Positions 56,478-64,000 of a stretch of DNA of 64,000 nt are shown piece by piece. Under the pieces are notes generated by a model that saw only the letters and a program-made list of their open reading frames with translations, ran no database searches and was not told the origin of the DNA. The first letter of the stretch is position 1, and each line of letters begins with the position of its first letter. Source of the stretch: Chitinophagales bacterium (lineage in GTDB: Bacteria > Bacteroidota > Bacteroidia > Chitinophagales > CAIOSU01); contig BPHB01000002.1 of assembly GCA_026003335.1 (NCBI GenBank), forward strand, positions 983,363 to 1,047,362, given 5' to 3'. A program made the translations under genes and the position numbers.

Positions 56478-57314
56478 TTAAGAGCCTTTTAGTTTTAAAA
56501 TATAATTATCCACTTCTTCAGTAAAATCAGGGTTTTTTACAATGCTTTTGCATTTTTCCAGCATTTCAATGGCCTCTTCGTTGCGACCGAGGCTTTCGTA
56601 TGCTTCGGCCAGGTAAAGATAGGCTTCTGCATTCAGCGAATCCAAAGAAAGCACTTTTTGCAGCCTCTGTATGGCTTTGTCAAACTGGCCGGAAATGATC
56701 CCATATCTGCCTAATATCAGATGCGCAGTGATGTTATTGGAATCCTGTTCAACTACCTCTCTGAGCAGCATCACCCCCTCCATAACCTGACTGGCTGGGC
56801 CTTCCATAAATACCATTGCCAGGTCAATTTTTGCATCTGTATTGTCGGGATTCCGCTCCAGCGCTTTTTTGTATGCAGCAGCCGCCTGACTGAGCAGATA
56901 ATCACTTAGGGACTGGTTGTCGGTGGCAAAAGCAACCTGGTGAAATCCATGAGCAGTCTGAACCCAGATAGAGTCGGTATTTATCCGTTCAGCCAGTTGC
57001 TGTTGATAAAACACACTAACCATGTGTTTTCTGTTATTTTGGAGCAGCCGGATGATTTCTTCCAGGGTTTTGTGCGCTTCACCGGAGGTATCGGTCTGAA
57101 CTCTCGCTTCCAGTTCCCGCAGCCGGGAAAGGGTATCGGCAGGAAGTGTGTTGAGCTGTGCGTTCAAAAAGCTGTCAGGGCTAAAACTGCCTGCAGGACC
57201 AGCAACCGTTTCGGGCGTAACACTCTTTTTTGCCGGCTGCAAAGGTCCGAAATAGTAAAGCGCTGCTATGCCCACCAGGAAGACTGCGATCAATATTATC
57301 TGGCCGCGGGTCAT
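56478..57314 (-). CDS. Membrane-anchored TPR protein
   Basis: A 278-residue protein with an N-terminal membrane anchor (IILIAVFLVGIAALYYFGPL) and a C-terminal tetratricopeptide array (about 140-270: A-A-A-A-Y-K-K-A-L-E-R-N-P-D-N, T-A-H-L-I-L-G-R-Y, A-Y-L-Y-L-A-E-A-Y-E-S-L-G-R-N-E-E-A-I-E). The rest faces the periplasm. Its ATG overlaps the stop of the HU-like gene (ATGA), so the two are translationally coupled. The role is unknown; a scaffold is inferred. Confidence 0.78.
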   Translation of the reverse strand: MTRGQIILIAVFLVGIAALYYFGPLQPAKKSVTPETVAGPAGSFSPDSFLNAQLNTLPADTLSRLRELEARVQTDTSGEAHKTLEEIIRLLQNNRKHMVSVFYQQQLAERINTDSIWVQTAHGFHQVAFATDNQSLSDYLLSQAAAAYKKALERNPDNTDAKIDLAMVFMEGPASQVMEGVMLLREVVEQDSNNITAHLILGRYGIISGQFDKAIQRLQKVLSLDSLNAEAYLYLAEAYESLGRNEEAIEMLEKCKSIVKNPDFTEEVDNYILKLKGS

Positions 57315-57619
57315 GAGCCGGATGATTGCCTGGGTTGCTTAACACTCTTTTTCACGGCATCGGCAAATACTTTAGCCGGTTTAAAAACCGGTATATAGTG
57401 TTCGGGTATTTCTATGGCAATGTTCTTTTTTATGTTCCTTCCTATTTTTCGGGCACGCTTCCTGACAACGAAGCTGCCAAATCCCCGGATATAGACATTT
57501 TCGCCCTCCTTCAGCGCACTTTTGATTTCTTTAAAAAACGATTCAAGAGTCACCAGCACATCCACCTTGGCAATACCGGTTTTTTCTGATATTTTGTTGA
57601 TAAGATCTGCTTTTCTCAT
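57311..57619 (-). CDS. HU/IHF-family DNA-binding protein (second copy)
   Basis: A 102-residue HU/IHF homologue: M-R-K-A-D-L-I-N-K-I-S-E-K-T-G, V-Y-I-R-G-F-G-S-F-V-V-R-K-R-A-R-K-I-G-R-N and a C-terminal extension (KSVKQPRQSSGS). The DNA-inserting arm lacks the usual N-P-x-T-G (it reads I-K-K-N-I-A-I-E-I-P), so DNA binding may differ from the canonical HU at 15932. It heads the leftward cluster with the TPR, COX24-like and rng genes. This gene order is also known from other Bacteroidota as far as memory serves, so it is probably an old operon. Confidence 0.88.
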   Translation of the reverse strand: MRKADLINKISEKTGIAKVDVLVTLESFFKEIKSALKEGENVYIRGFGSFVVRKRARKIGRNIKKNIAIEIPEHYIPVFKPAKVFADAVKKSVKQPRQSSGS

Positions 57620-57736
57620 AAGTGTTACTAAAAAGATTTATGTATAACTGTTGGGCGTTCAAATTTGATAAAAATTTTTTAAACAAAGAACCCTTCCAGA
57701 TTCTGCTGATCTTTGTGAAGCTATTTTTACGTAGTT

Positions 57737-58816
57737 GTGAAAGAGAAGGATTTCGCTAAAAAACTTTTACAATGGCATCAGACCGTAGACCGTTCTCTGC
57801 CCTGGAAAGGGGAGCGCAACCCTTATCTGGTGTGGTTATCGGAAATTATCTTACAGCAGACGCGCGCTGAACAGGGGGTGGCCTATTACCTGCGCTTTAA
57901 AGAAACATTTCCCGACCTCAAAAGCCTGGCTTTGGCAACTGAAGATGATGTACTACGCATGTGGCAGGGGCTGGGTTATTACACGCGTGCACGCAACCTG
58001 CATCATGCTGCCCGCTACATTTACCATGAGCTCGCTGGAAAATTTCCTGATAATTATACAGCGCTCAGGAAGCTGAAAGGCGTTGGACCTTACACTGCAG
58101 CAGCAATAGCTGCTTTTGCTTTCAATCAGCCTTGTGCTGTTGTGGATAGCAACGTTTACAGGGTTTTGTCCCGTATTTTTGGAATATTTGAACCGGTTGA
58201 TTCGGTTGCAGGTAAAAAATTTTTTACTTCATTGGCCGAAAGGTTGATGGACCCAAAGGCTCCTGCACTTTATAATCAGGCCATTATGGATTTTGGAGCC
58301 GTGCAATGTACTCCGCGAAACCCGTTTTGTGAAAACTGTCCTTTCAAAACCCGTTGTTATGCCTTCCAGCATCAGTGCATAGAGCTCCTACCAATAAAGA
58401 AGAAAAAACCTGCCAGGAAAGTACGTTATTTTCATTATCTCGTCCTTCGTCATCAGGGCTATACGTATCTGATGCATAGAAACGGCAAAGACATTTGGAA
58501 AAACCTGTATGAGTTTCCGATGATTGAAGGTTCGCGGAAGATGTCGCTGAAAGAGATTGTACTTCGGGCTGAACAAAACGGCTGGATACTTCGCGCTGCT
58601 GCTGTTACCGCAAGCCTATCTCCGGAATTTTCCCAAACACTTACCCATCAAAAAATACATGGGTCTTTTGCGGAAATAGTTCTTCACAAAGACGCTTCCG
58701 TTGCCGCCTTTTTACTGAAAATCCCCATTAACAGCCTGGATAATTATGCTTTCCCCGGCATTATCCGCAAATATCTGCAGCAAGCTCCTCATCTTTTCCT
58801 GCTTACCGCTGAATAA
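57737..58816 (+). CDS. mutY: A/G-specific adenine glycosylase
   Basis: A 359-residue base-excision repair enzyme removing adenine opposite 8-oxoguanine. Helix-hairpin-helix-GPD fold with Glu36 in W-L-S-E-I-I-L-Q-Q-T and Asp137 in A-V-V-D-S-N-V, the two catalytic residues at the same positions as in E. coli. The [4Fe-4S] loop is C-x6-C-x2-C-x5-C in C-T-P-R-N-P-F-C-E-N-C-P. A NUDIX-like C-terminal domain recognises 8-oxoG (from about residue 225). The start is GTG 57737. Its end overlaps the converging copper protein gene by 14 bases. Confidence 0.95.
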   Translation: MKEKDFAKKLLQWHQTVDRSLPWKGERNPYLVWLSEIILQQTRAEQGVAYYLRFKETFPDLKSLALATEDDVLRMWQGLGYYTRARNLHHAARYIYHELAGKFPDNYTALRKLKGVGPYTAAAIAAFAFNQPCAVVDSNVYRVLSRIFGIFEPVDSVAGKKFFTSLAERLMDPKAPALYNQAIMDFGAVQCTPRNPFCENCPFKTRCYAFQHQCIELLPIKKKKPARKVRYFHYLVLRHQGYTYLMHRNGKDIWKNLYEFPMIEGSRKMSLKEIVLRAEQNGWILRAAAVTASLSPEFSQTLTHQKIHGSFAEIVLHKDASVAAFLLKIPINSLDNYAFPGIIRKYLQQAPHLFLLTAE

Positions 58817-60489
58817 GAATCTTGCCCGATGCAGCCACTTGCCCTTTACTCAGCAACCTGAAGAAGTAGCAGCCATTTTTCAGATGGCTTGTATTCATCA
58901 AAAAGCGATGTTCCTGTAATGATGCCTTCCGGCTGACCTCTTCGCCCAGTGTGTTATACAGAATGAATGTGGCATCTTTCACATCAACGGCAGGCCCTAT
59001 ATGAATATATGCCCCATCCGCAGCTGGCTGCGGATATATCTTCACGTGAGCAGAATTAAACACCCGATCGGGAAGAATACCCACTGGCGTTTCAGACTTC
59101 GTGTAAAAAATGTAGGTGACGAACATTTCATCTGTCGTTTTAAGCCCAAACCCTACGGTGTCACCTGTGTTGTTATTGAATACAGCCTCATGAATCAAGC
59201 CCGCAGTCATATCCACGGAGCGCAAATGATCATACGGGTCAAAATAGCGTAGCGGAGGATGTTCCCAGTCATAAAAGCCCCTGTCATAACGATACTCCTC
59301 ATCAAAAGAGCCGTCATAAATGATAGGGCCTTTTGAGCCGTCAGGATTTCGCAGATATACGTTATAATCTCTACCCAGCTGATGAGTGTGTGCCTGAATG
59401 CTCCACAGGTTCCAGTAGAATGTAGAATCGGGATGGTACTGGACAATAGTTAAAGTGGTATCCGTGCCGGTAGGATACAACACCAGATTGAACACATCCC
59501 AGCCGCCCTGATAAACCGGGTGCCCATCATACCGAACCGGGTAGGAAAGCATAGGAATAGTGTTCGGTTGTCTGGGGCGTGTGTATATATTGAAATAGAC
59601 TTCTGCGGCAATGGTGGAATCACTGTAATTAATCAGATGGTAGCTGATATTCAACACCGCGTTGCTTTCCCAAATCAGGGCAGTGCCTTCAGGTGTTTGG
59701 ATATCCACTGGGTTGGGCCACTGCGCCACCACATCCGCACTGAAAAACAGCGATGCTGCATCTCCTATATTATTCACTTTTTTCAAACCTGGAGGTACCA
59801 GGTCTGCCTGTCCGGGATGATATTTAAACACCGCCAGGTGATGCGATTCCACGTTCATGTCCACATTCATGCGATACACTTCCACCTCCGATTCGTTAAA
59901 CAAATGGAACTTGCCGTCAAACTCCACCTCTACGCCCGGCTCCAGAAAAATGGGCCCGTAGTATATCTGATATCCCTCTGAAGTATCAGGTACCGGCAGC
60001 GGAGCAATACGTTGCTCAGCAAATCCATTGTAGTAGTCCGTTATTACCTGTTCGTTGGCCCAGGTGTAACCGGTATCGGCTGCTCCGAAGATGATCCACT
60101 GCCTGATCATTTCCCTTTCCACAAGGCTCAGGGCCGGCAAACCTTTTGGCATCGGATCGCCCTCACCTGTTTCCAAATGCACATTCGCATCCAGCCCATG
60201 ATTGATCTTTCTGAACAAGAAAACTGCGCCTTGCATCCCCAGGGAATACAAGCAGATAGCCCTTTGCAGCGGCAACGGCATTATCCGGCACCACATTCAC
60301 CAGACTATTCATCACCTGCTGTTTGCTGCCATCCAGAAGCAAATTACCGGTGGGATTGCTGCTGTTATGGCAATATGCGGCACAACTGCTCTGCAATATG
60401 CCGTAAACGCGATCATAGGTGGTCTGGGCGGAGGTTTCTTGCATTGCCAGCACCCCGAAAACACAAAGGAGTAAAAATCTGCAATTCAT
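58803..60489 (-). pseudogene. Frameshifted secreted copper type II monooxygenase-like protein with haem motif and T9SS tail
   Basis: The reading frame is broken. N-terminal part (ATG 60489, frame open to 60163): signal peptide MNCRFLLLCVFGVLAMQETSAQ, then a c-type-like haem site C-A-A-Y-C-H (Cys36, Cys40, His41) and G-N-L-L-L-D-G-S. Around 60211-60225 one extra base shifts the frame, and the rest (F-R-K-I-N-H-G-L-D-A-N-V-H, stop 58803) continues in another frame open from 60296. The C-terminal part has copper-site-like E-S-H-H-L-A-V-F, A-H-T-H-Q-L-G-R-D-Y and T-T-D-E-M-F-V-T-Y, as in peptidylglycine/dopamine hydroxylating monooxygenases, and ends in a T9SS type A domain (K-I-Y-P-Q-P, K-N-G-C-Y-F-F-R-L). 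Either a real lesion or a one-base sequencing error; if the latter, an intact gene of about 560 residues. Confidence 0.78.
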
Positions 60490-60593
60490 GATTTTACAAT
60501 TTGTCAGGTTTTTCCTATTGCACTCTGGAAATGTGTTACCGGATAAAAATAATTATTTTTACTGCGCTTACGAAGATACCAATCCTCCTCAAA

Positions 60594-61700
60594 ATGTCGA
60601 AGATCATTCTCTGTTGCTGCCTGAATATCTCTGCAGTTGCTCTGGCACAAATACCTAATGCAAATTTTGAAAACTGGACCTCAACTGGCTTTCCGTCTTA
60701 TCTAAGCCCGGATGGATGGGGCAATCTGAACGGACCTACCTGGCTGGTCGGAGTATTAACCTGCGAAAGAGCCTCCGGGACGGATGCCTATAGTGGCAAT
60801 TATGCCATAAAATTGACTTCCAAAACCGTGTTAGGGCTGGGTGACGCCCCTGGGATAGCCGTTACCGGATCTATCAATACTTCCTCGCAGGAGCTGAATG
60901 GGGGCTTCCCTTATACCATGCGGCCTGATTATCTTGCCGGCTACTACAAATATGCTCCGGTGGCAGGGGATAACGCTGAAATCAGCATCACGCTGTGGAG
61001 ATGGAACAACGGTGTACGTGAAGATGTCGGTGAAGGATCCTTATTCCCTGCAACGCCTCAGTCTTCGTTCATGCAGTTTATGGTACCCATCAGCTATACA
61101 AGCACTGCCAATCCGGATTCAGCAAGAATTCTGCTGGTTTCTACCAATACTTCCAACATACAGGTCGGCAGTGAGCTGATTGTGGATGATCTGGAATTTA
61201 TAGAGTGCCTGGGTTTATCTGTTGCCCTGGATGCAAGCGGAGTGAGCGCTCCTGGTGCATCTGACGGTTCGGTCACAGCATCTGTTTCAGGGGGAACACC
61301 TCCGATCGTATTGATATGGAGCAATGGCGATACCTCCTCCATGCTAACCAGTCTGCCGGAAGGCACCTATTGCCTTACCATCACAGATGCTGCCGGATGT
61401 ATAGACAGCGCCTGCGCGACCGTGTCTGTACCCACCGGTTTTGGATTTACCCCTGCTCAGGAAAAGAGCGTGCTGTTTGTTGCCTCCTCAAGGAACTCCA
61501 CGTTGGTGCACATAGAGGCACAGTCCGCGGGGTTGCTTATGCTCACTGACGTGCGTGGGCGCAGGGTAATGCAACGAGCCTTTGGCGCGGGTACCCAAAG
61601 AGTGGACGTCTCTTACCTGCAGCCAGGCTGCTACATTTACATGATCAGGTTTTTCTCCGCACCTGAGATATCGTATGGCAAGGTGATAATTGCCAGATAA
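60594..61700 (+). CDS. T9SS cargo with one SprB repeat
   Basis: A 368-residue secreted protein from ATG 60594; earlier in-frame TTG codons give no sensible signal peptide. Signal peptide MSKIILCCCLNISAVALAQ. Residues about 20-210 form a beta-sandwich (jelly-roll like: N-A-N-F-E-N-W, then T-S-G-T-D-A-Y-S-G-N-Y-A-I-K-L). Residues about 220-285 hold one SprB repeat (A-S-D-G-S-V-T-A-S-V-S-G-G-T-P-P, L-T-I-T-D-A-A-G-C). The last 75 residues are a T9SS sorting-like domain (L-T-D-V-R-G-R, Y-L-Q-P-G-C-Y-I-Y-M-I). It diverges from the frameshifted copper protein gene. Confidence 0.8.
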   Translation: MSKIILCCCLNISAVALAQIPNANFENWTSTGFPSYLSPDGWGNLNGPTWLVGVLTCERASGTDAYSGNYAIKLTSKTVLGLGDAPGIAVTGSINTSSQELNGGFPYTMRPDYLAGYYKYAPVAGDNAEISITLWRWNNGVREDVGEGSLFPATPQSSFMQFMVPISYTSTANPDSARILLVSTNTSNIQVGSELIVDDLEFIECLGLSVALDASGVSAPGASDGSVTASVSGGTPPIVLIWSNGDTSSMLTSLPEGTYCLTITDAAGCIDSACATVSVPTGFGFTPAQEKSVLFVASSRNSTLVHIEAQSAGLLMLTDVRGRRVMQRAFGAGTQRVDVSYLQPGCYIYMIRFFSAPEISYGKVIIAR

Positions 61701-61856
61701 ATACGTTTACTTACTATCGTCCACTAAAAACGCCAGGGCGGTTATTTTATCCACATCTTTGCCCATGTTCTTAAAAGCTTATTTTGAAGTTCGCTGACTA
61801 GTTATCTAACTTTAGCGCTTCGGTAAAGTTTATGTACATACCCTATAACGAAAACC
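61701..61856. other. Intergenic region upstream of scpB
   Basis: A 156-base gap. TAACTTTA at about 61808 is a one-mismatch -7 element about 40 bases before scpB. No hairpin terminator for the upstream gene is evident. Confidence 0.3.
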
Positions 61857-62597
61857 ATGATGCTGGAGCAACATATTGAAGCCCTGATATTCGCGAGTGA
61901 AAAACCGGTAACCCCAAAAGAAATCAAAGAAGCCCTGAAAGGGGCTTACGGCTGGGAAGTTGATGAAGAAGAACTGAGCAATGCCCTAACCGCATTGGAG
62001 GAACGATATAGGGCGGAAAAATACTCCTTCCACCTTTTGCAATGCGGAGGAGGGTATCAGTTTATGACCAAGAAGGACTTCGCCCCCCTGATAAACACAT
62101 TTTTGAATCAGCGCTCTAAAAAGCGCCTGACGCGGGCTGCTCTGGAAACTCTATCTATCATAGCCTATAAACAACCGATTACCAAAGCTGAGATAGAGCA
62201 GATTCGCGGAGTAAATTGTGATTACACCATACAGAAGCTTTTGGAAAAAGAGCTTATTGTTATAGCCGGCCGTGCTGACACACTGGGGCATCCACTGACT
62301 TACGGTACCAGCCAGCTGTTTATGGACTATTTCGGCATCAACTCTCCAGCCGACCTTCCCAAATTGCGTGAAATAGACGCTTCTCATGAAAACGAAATTG
62401 GAAACGCTCCAGCAATAGAAGAGGAAGAGCTCTTGCTGCAGGAAAACCCGCGCGAGAGCAATGATACCGGAGAACAAGAACAATCTGAGGTAGAAGAGGA
62501 CATCCCCACGAATACACGTGCAGAACGGCTGGCAGAGAGGGCAGCGGCTCTGAACCAGGCGGCTCTCAAGAGCAACAGCGCAGATGTGGTTTCCTGA
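61857..62597 (+). CDS. scpB: Segregation and condensation protein B
   Basis: A 246-residue protein of the SMC-ScpAB complex, which organises and segregates the chromosome. It starts M-M-L-E-Q-H-I-E-A-L-I-F-A-S-E-K-P-V; two winged-helix domains follow, with L-S-I-I-A-Y-K-Q-P-I-T-K-A-E-I-E-Q-I-R-G-V-N (family signature) and T-L-G-H-P-L-T-Y-G-T-S-Q. The C-terminal 65 residues are acidic and low in complexity, an extension not needed for the core fold. The start could be the first or second ATG (61857 or 61860). scpA is not next to it. Confidence 0.93.
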   Translation: MMLEQHIEALIFASEKPVTPKEIKEALKGAYGWEVDEEELSNALTALEERYRAEKYSFHLLQCGGGYQFMTKKDFAPLINTFLNQRSKKRLTRAALETLSIIAYKQPITKAEIEQIRGVNCDYTIQKLLEKELIVIAGRADTLGHPLTYGTSQLFMDYFGINSPADLPKLREIDASHENEIGNAPAIEEEELLLQENPRESNDTGEQEQSEVEEDIPTNTRAERLAERAAALNQAALKSNSADVVS

Positions 62598-62672
62598 GGC
62601 CCTCCTTGCCGGAGCAACAAAATATTATTAACGATCTCTGCTCATAAGCGCAGTTTTCCCCAACTTTATCTT

Positions 62673-63548
62673 ATGCCTGACAATAAGAACCCTTACGGAG
62701 GGAACTTTGAAAAATTTTACCGCAAGAAAAAGCGTTCTTCCGCCTCCGGTAGCGCATCACCCCAGCGTAGGAAAAAGAAAAAAAGAGCTTCCCCGCAGTC
62801 ACCCGCCCAAAGTGTAGCCTCTCCTTCGCCTGAAAAAGTAAACTACCGCCTGAACAAATACCTTGCTCATGCCGGCATAGCCTCGCGCAGGGAAGCCGAT
62901 GAGCTGATAAAACAAGGTTTGGTAACCGTAAACGGAAAGGTCATTACTCAAATGGGCTATTCCGTTCAGCCGGGAGACATCGTTCGTTTCAAAGGCAGTA
63001 TTATTAGCCCGGAGCGCAAAGTGTATATCCTTTTAAATAAACCCAAAGACTACATCACCACTACCTGTGATGAGCGTAACCGCAAAACGGTACTTGACCT
63101 GATAAAAGGGGCTACTCCCTACCGCGTGTATCCGGTGGGGCGCCTTGACCGAAATACCACCGGACTGCTGCTGTTGACCAATGATGGGGATTTGGCTCAG
63201 AAATTATCCCATCCCCGTCATGAAGTAAAAAAAGTCTATGCTGCCCGCCTGGATAAAGCACTGCATCCTGAAGATCGCCTGCAGATGATGAAGGGCATAC
63301 AGTTGGAAGAAGGACTGGCAAAAGCCGATGCTGTTGAATACACCGACCCCAATGACGCTTCCCGGATTGGCCTGGAAATACATATCGGATGGAATCGTGT
63401 CATCCGCAGAATGTTTGAGCAATTAGGCTACCAAGTGCTGCAGCTTGACAGGGTAAGCTATGCAGGCCTGACAAAAAAAAATCTGCCTCGTGGCAAATGG
63501 AGATTTCTTACGCGTAAGGAAATCATCATGCTAAAACATTTTTCCTGA
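62673..63548 (+). CDS. Pseudouridine synthase RluB/RsuA family
   Basis: A 291-residue rRNA pseudouridine synthase. Residues 1-55 are a Lys/Arg/Ser-rich extension. An S4 RNA-binding domain follows (about 57-115: L-N-K-Y-L-A-H-A-G-I-A-S-R-R-E-A-D). The catalytic part has G-R-L-D-R-N-T-T-G-L-L-L-L-T-N-D-G with Asp159 as the nucleophile, and N-R-V-I-R-R-M-F-E-Q-L-G. This pattern fits the RluB branch (23S rRNA U2605) more than RluF or RsuA, but the target is not certain. The gene is 76 bases after scpB, in the same order as seen in many Firmicutes and Bacteroidota. Confidence 0.91.
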   Translation: MPDNKNPYGGNFEKFYRKKKRSSASGSASPQRRKKKKRASPQSPAQSVASPSPEKVNYRLNKYLAHAGIASRREADELIKQGLVTVNGKVITQMGYSVQPGDIVRFKGSIISPERKVYILLNKPKDYITTTCDERNRKTVLDLIKGATPYRVYPVGRLDRNTTGLLLLTNDGDLAQKLSHPRHEVKKVYAARLDKALHPEDRLQMMKGIQLEEGLAKADAVEYTDPNDASRIGLEIHIGWNRVIRRMFEQLGYQVLQLDRVSYAGLTKKNLPRGKWRFLTRKEIIMLKHFS

Positions 63549-63605
63549 GCCTATTGCGCAAGGGCAGATGTATCCTTTTTCTGGATTACTTTGCCGAAAC
63601 AAAAT

Positions 63606-64000
63606 ATGTCACTAAAAAAACAACCGAATATCCTCGTGCTGGGTGCCGGGATGGTGGGCAGCGCCATTGCCCTTGACCTGGCTGAAACGTATCCGGTCAC
63701 AGCCGCTGACATCAGTGCTTCTGCGCTGGCTCCGTTAAAAGGACGTATAAAGACCCTGCGCTGTGACCTGTCCGATAGAACATGGTTAAAAAAGCTGGCT
63801 GCAAAATATGAGCTGGTCATCGGAGCCGTTCCCGGACATATGGGTTTTAAAACCGCGCGAACAGTGATTGAAGCCGGTCGTCCCCTGGTTGATATTTCTT
63901 TTTTTCCTGAAGATGCTTTTTTGCTTAACCGCCTTGCTGAGGCTCGGGGAGTTACTGCAATCGTGGATTGTGGCATAGCTCCCGGTTTCAGCAACATGAT
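63606..64000 (+). CDS. Saccharopine dehydrogenase-like NAD(P)-binding protein, N-terminal part
   Basis: The gene runs off the right end of the window; 131 complete codons are visible. It begins M-S-L-K-K-Q-P-N-I-L-V-L-G-A-G-M-V-G-S-A-I-A, a Rossmann NAD(P) motif, followed by T-A-A-D-I-S and V-I-G-A-V-P-G-H-M-G. The end of the visible part, D-C-G-I-A-P-G-F-S-N-M, is the signature of the saccharopine/lysine dehydrogenase group. The exact reaction (saccharopine, lysine-6- or a carboxynorspermidine-like dehydrogenase) needs the missing C-terminus. It starts 57 bases after the pseudouridine synthase gene. Confidence 0.85.
   Translation, partial: MSLKKQPNILVLGAGMVGSAIALDLAETYPVTAADISASALAPLKGRIKTLRCDLSDRTWLKKLAAKYELVIGAVPGHMGFKTARTVIEAGRPLVDISFFPEDAFLLNRLAEARGVTAIVDCGIAPGFSNM

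Noticed and set aside
60012-60491. 159-codon plus-strand frame across the frameshift region
   Set aside because: It is antisense to the signal peptide, haem motif and later parts of the copper protein, which are clearly the real coding sequence.
63551-63997. 148-codon minus-strand frame at the right end
   Set aside because: The plus strand encodes a clear Rossmann-fold dehydrogenase with the D-C-G-I-A-P-G motif over the same bases.

Overview
The window looks like chromosomal DNA of a Bacteroidota member, probably a Chitinophaga/Saprospira/Sphingobacteria-type gliding or gliding-derived bacterium. The evidence is large secreted proteins with SprB repeats, SBBP repeats, lamin-tail domains and type IX secretion (T9SS) or gliding-motility C-terminal domains; small proteins typical of the phylum (ribosomal protein THX and a 31-residue AURKAIP1/COX24 protein); and promoter candidates matching the phylum's TTTG-N19-TAnnTTTG pattern. 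No rRNA, tRNA or CRISPR array was recognised, and no T9SS core gene is present.

Layout. 1-6.1 kb: the end of lspA, then leftward genes for a DUF4412 protein, an RRM RNA-binding protein, a DgkA-type kinase and a 1404-residue lamin-tail surface protein. 6.2-18 kb: mostly housekeeping genes (asd, a cytochrome b5-like protein, recQ, a mannose-1-phosphate guanylyltransferase, a TPR protein, miaE, pdxH, a family 2 glycosyltransferase, THX, HU, a Crp/Fnr regulator and a secreted propeller-like protein). 18-26.6 kb: one 2862-residue SprB-repeat adhesin whose core holds eleven nearly identical 225-bp units. 26.8-37.8 kb: a lone Hpt protein, an outer-membrane barrel, an enoyl-CoA hydratase, a PAP2-like protein overlapping rpoN, asnS, a GT39-like membrane glycosyltransferase, a VWA protein and a GEVED/collagen-like T9SS cargo. 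38.0-41.2 kb: an accessory island in which an SBBP-repeat T9SS cargo lies between a decayed IS3-family relic and a lone, inverted IS end. 41.4-49.1 kb: an alpha/beta hydrolase diverging from an endonuclease/exonuclease/phosphatase-fold protein, which is followed by an amidinotransferase/arginine deiminase pair, a quinone oxidoreductase, glpD and an acyltransferase. 49.2-54.6 kb: a surface polysaccharide locus (rmlA, a decarboxylase-like epimerase, galE, converging with an O-antigen ligase/polymerase and a Wzz-like chain-length protein). 54.7-57.6 kb: a leftward cluster of an HU-like protein, a TPR protein, the COX24 mini-protein and RNase G. 57.7-64 kb: mutY, a frameshifted copper monooxygenase/haem T9SS protein, a small SprB/T9SS protein, scpB, a pseudouridine synthase and the start of a saccharopine dehydrogenase-like gene.

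How the genes fit together. Six large secreted proteins (starting or ending near 1.9, 18.1, 35.7, 38.6, 58.8 and 60.6 kb) dominate the accessory content and probably decorate the cell surface. The polysaccharide locus and the scattered glycosyltransferases would supply envelope glycans. The arginine deiminase pair points to arginine or citrulline catabolism.

No clearly new multi-gene system was identified. The observations most worth following up are the homogenised SprB array with its cysteine-rich N-terminal module, the IS-end-flanked SBBP gene, and the frameshifted copper/haem protein with a CX3CH motif.
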